Shown here: positions 5,089 through 5,340 of the stretch, in pieces
Layout: each line of letters begins with the position of its first letter
Numbering within the stretch: position 1 is the stretch's first letter
From: Gammaproteobacteria bacterium
GTDB lineage: Bacteria; Pseudomonadota; Gammaproteobacteria; JAABTG01
Reading direction: 5' to 3'
Assembly (NCBI GenBank): GCA_030066245.1
Contig: JASJBY010000352.1
Location: forward strand, 1-5,340
Length of the DNA stretch: 5,340 nt
The notes under the pieces: generated by a model
The model's database searches: none
The model's input: only the letters and a program-made list of their open reading frames with translations
What the model was told of the DNA's origin: nothing
Position numbers and translations under genes: made by a program

Positions 5089-5340
5089 CCATTCTTTGGC
5101 GGCAGCGCACGCAACGGCTTGAGAAGTCCGGGCGCTGCGGTTGTGGCGAATGGGCAATTCACTGAAAATGTGGCGCTTCCGCATTGGGGGAAGGTCGCCA
5201 CGCCTCCGTTTCGGCGCTCCGTCGAGGGCCCGACGGGTTCGCCGTGGACGACACACGGACAAGCGCATTCTGCGGTGCGCGGACTTAATGGGCATGGGCG
5301 CGCGGACCGGCGAGCCGTGTCCCATCGGGAGCTCAATATG

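Overview
The window looks like chromosomal DNA of a GC-rich gammaproteobacterium. The main evidence is the tmRNA: its encoded proteolysis tag reads ANDDNYALAA, the type found in Pseudomonas and related gammaproteobacteria. The tmRNA-like domain, the SmpB sequence and the Thio/Chromatiales-style GTGAATAG/GTGACTCG heptamer repeats agree with this. I cannot name a genus.

All three intact genes lie on the minus strand, in transcription order. (1) A large multidomain regulator (about 2665-5088, possibly longer) carries a Ser/Thr kinase-like domain, an HDOD domain and a GAF domain. The kinase domain has lost the ATP-anchoring Lys, the alpha-C Glu, the catalytic-loop Lys and the metal-binding Asn, so it reads as a pseudokinase. 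(2) smpB (1953-2429) follows, with its own extended -10 promoter. (3) ssrA (1110-1471, 362 nt) follows smpB. SmpB and tmRNA together form the trans-translation ribosome-rescue system. The 481-bp gap between smpB and ssrA is almost wholly low-complexity tandem repeats: C/GGG-rich 35-bp units, then 7/8-bp TCAC-type units, then CGACCTA units.

Downstream of ssrA (1-1109) there is no intact gene and the DNA looks like accessory debris. It holds the C-terminal 63 codons of an IS6-family transposase (plus strand, running in from the left edge) with a likely IS end near 256. Next comes a stretch rich in RNA-like hairpins (about 269-600) that may be the 5' part of a degraded group II intron. After that lies an isolated 3' end of a tRNA-Leu gene (827-857, minus) lacking its 5' two-thirds. 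The ssrA 3' end is a well-known integration site for phages and islands (CP4-57 in E. coli), and tRNA 3' ends are typical att cores. The simplest reading is that 1-1109 is the eroded edge of one or more integrated elements abutting the conserved smpB-ssrA locus.

No complete new system is evident. The items most worth a second look are the HDOD/GAF pseudokinase beside the trans-translation genes, the repeat block between smpB and ssrA, the inverted repeat bracketing the ssrA promoter, and the structured segment next to the IS end.
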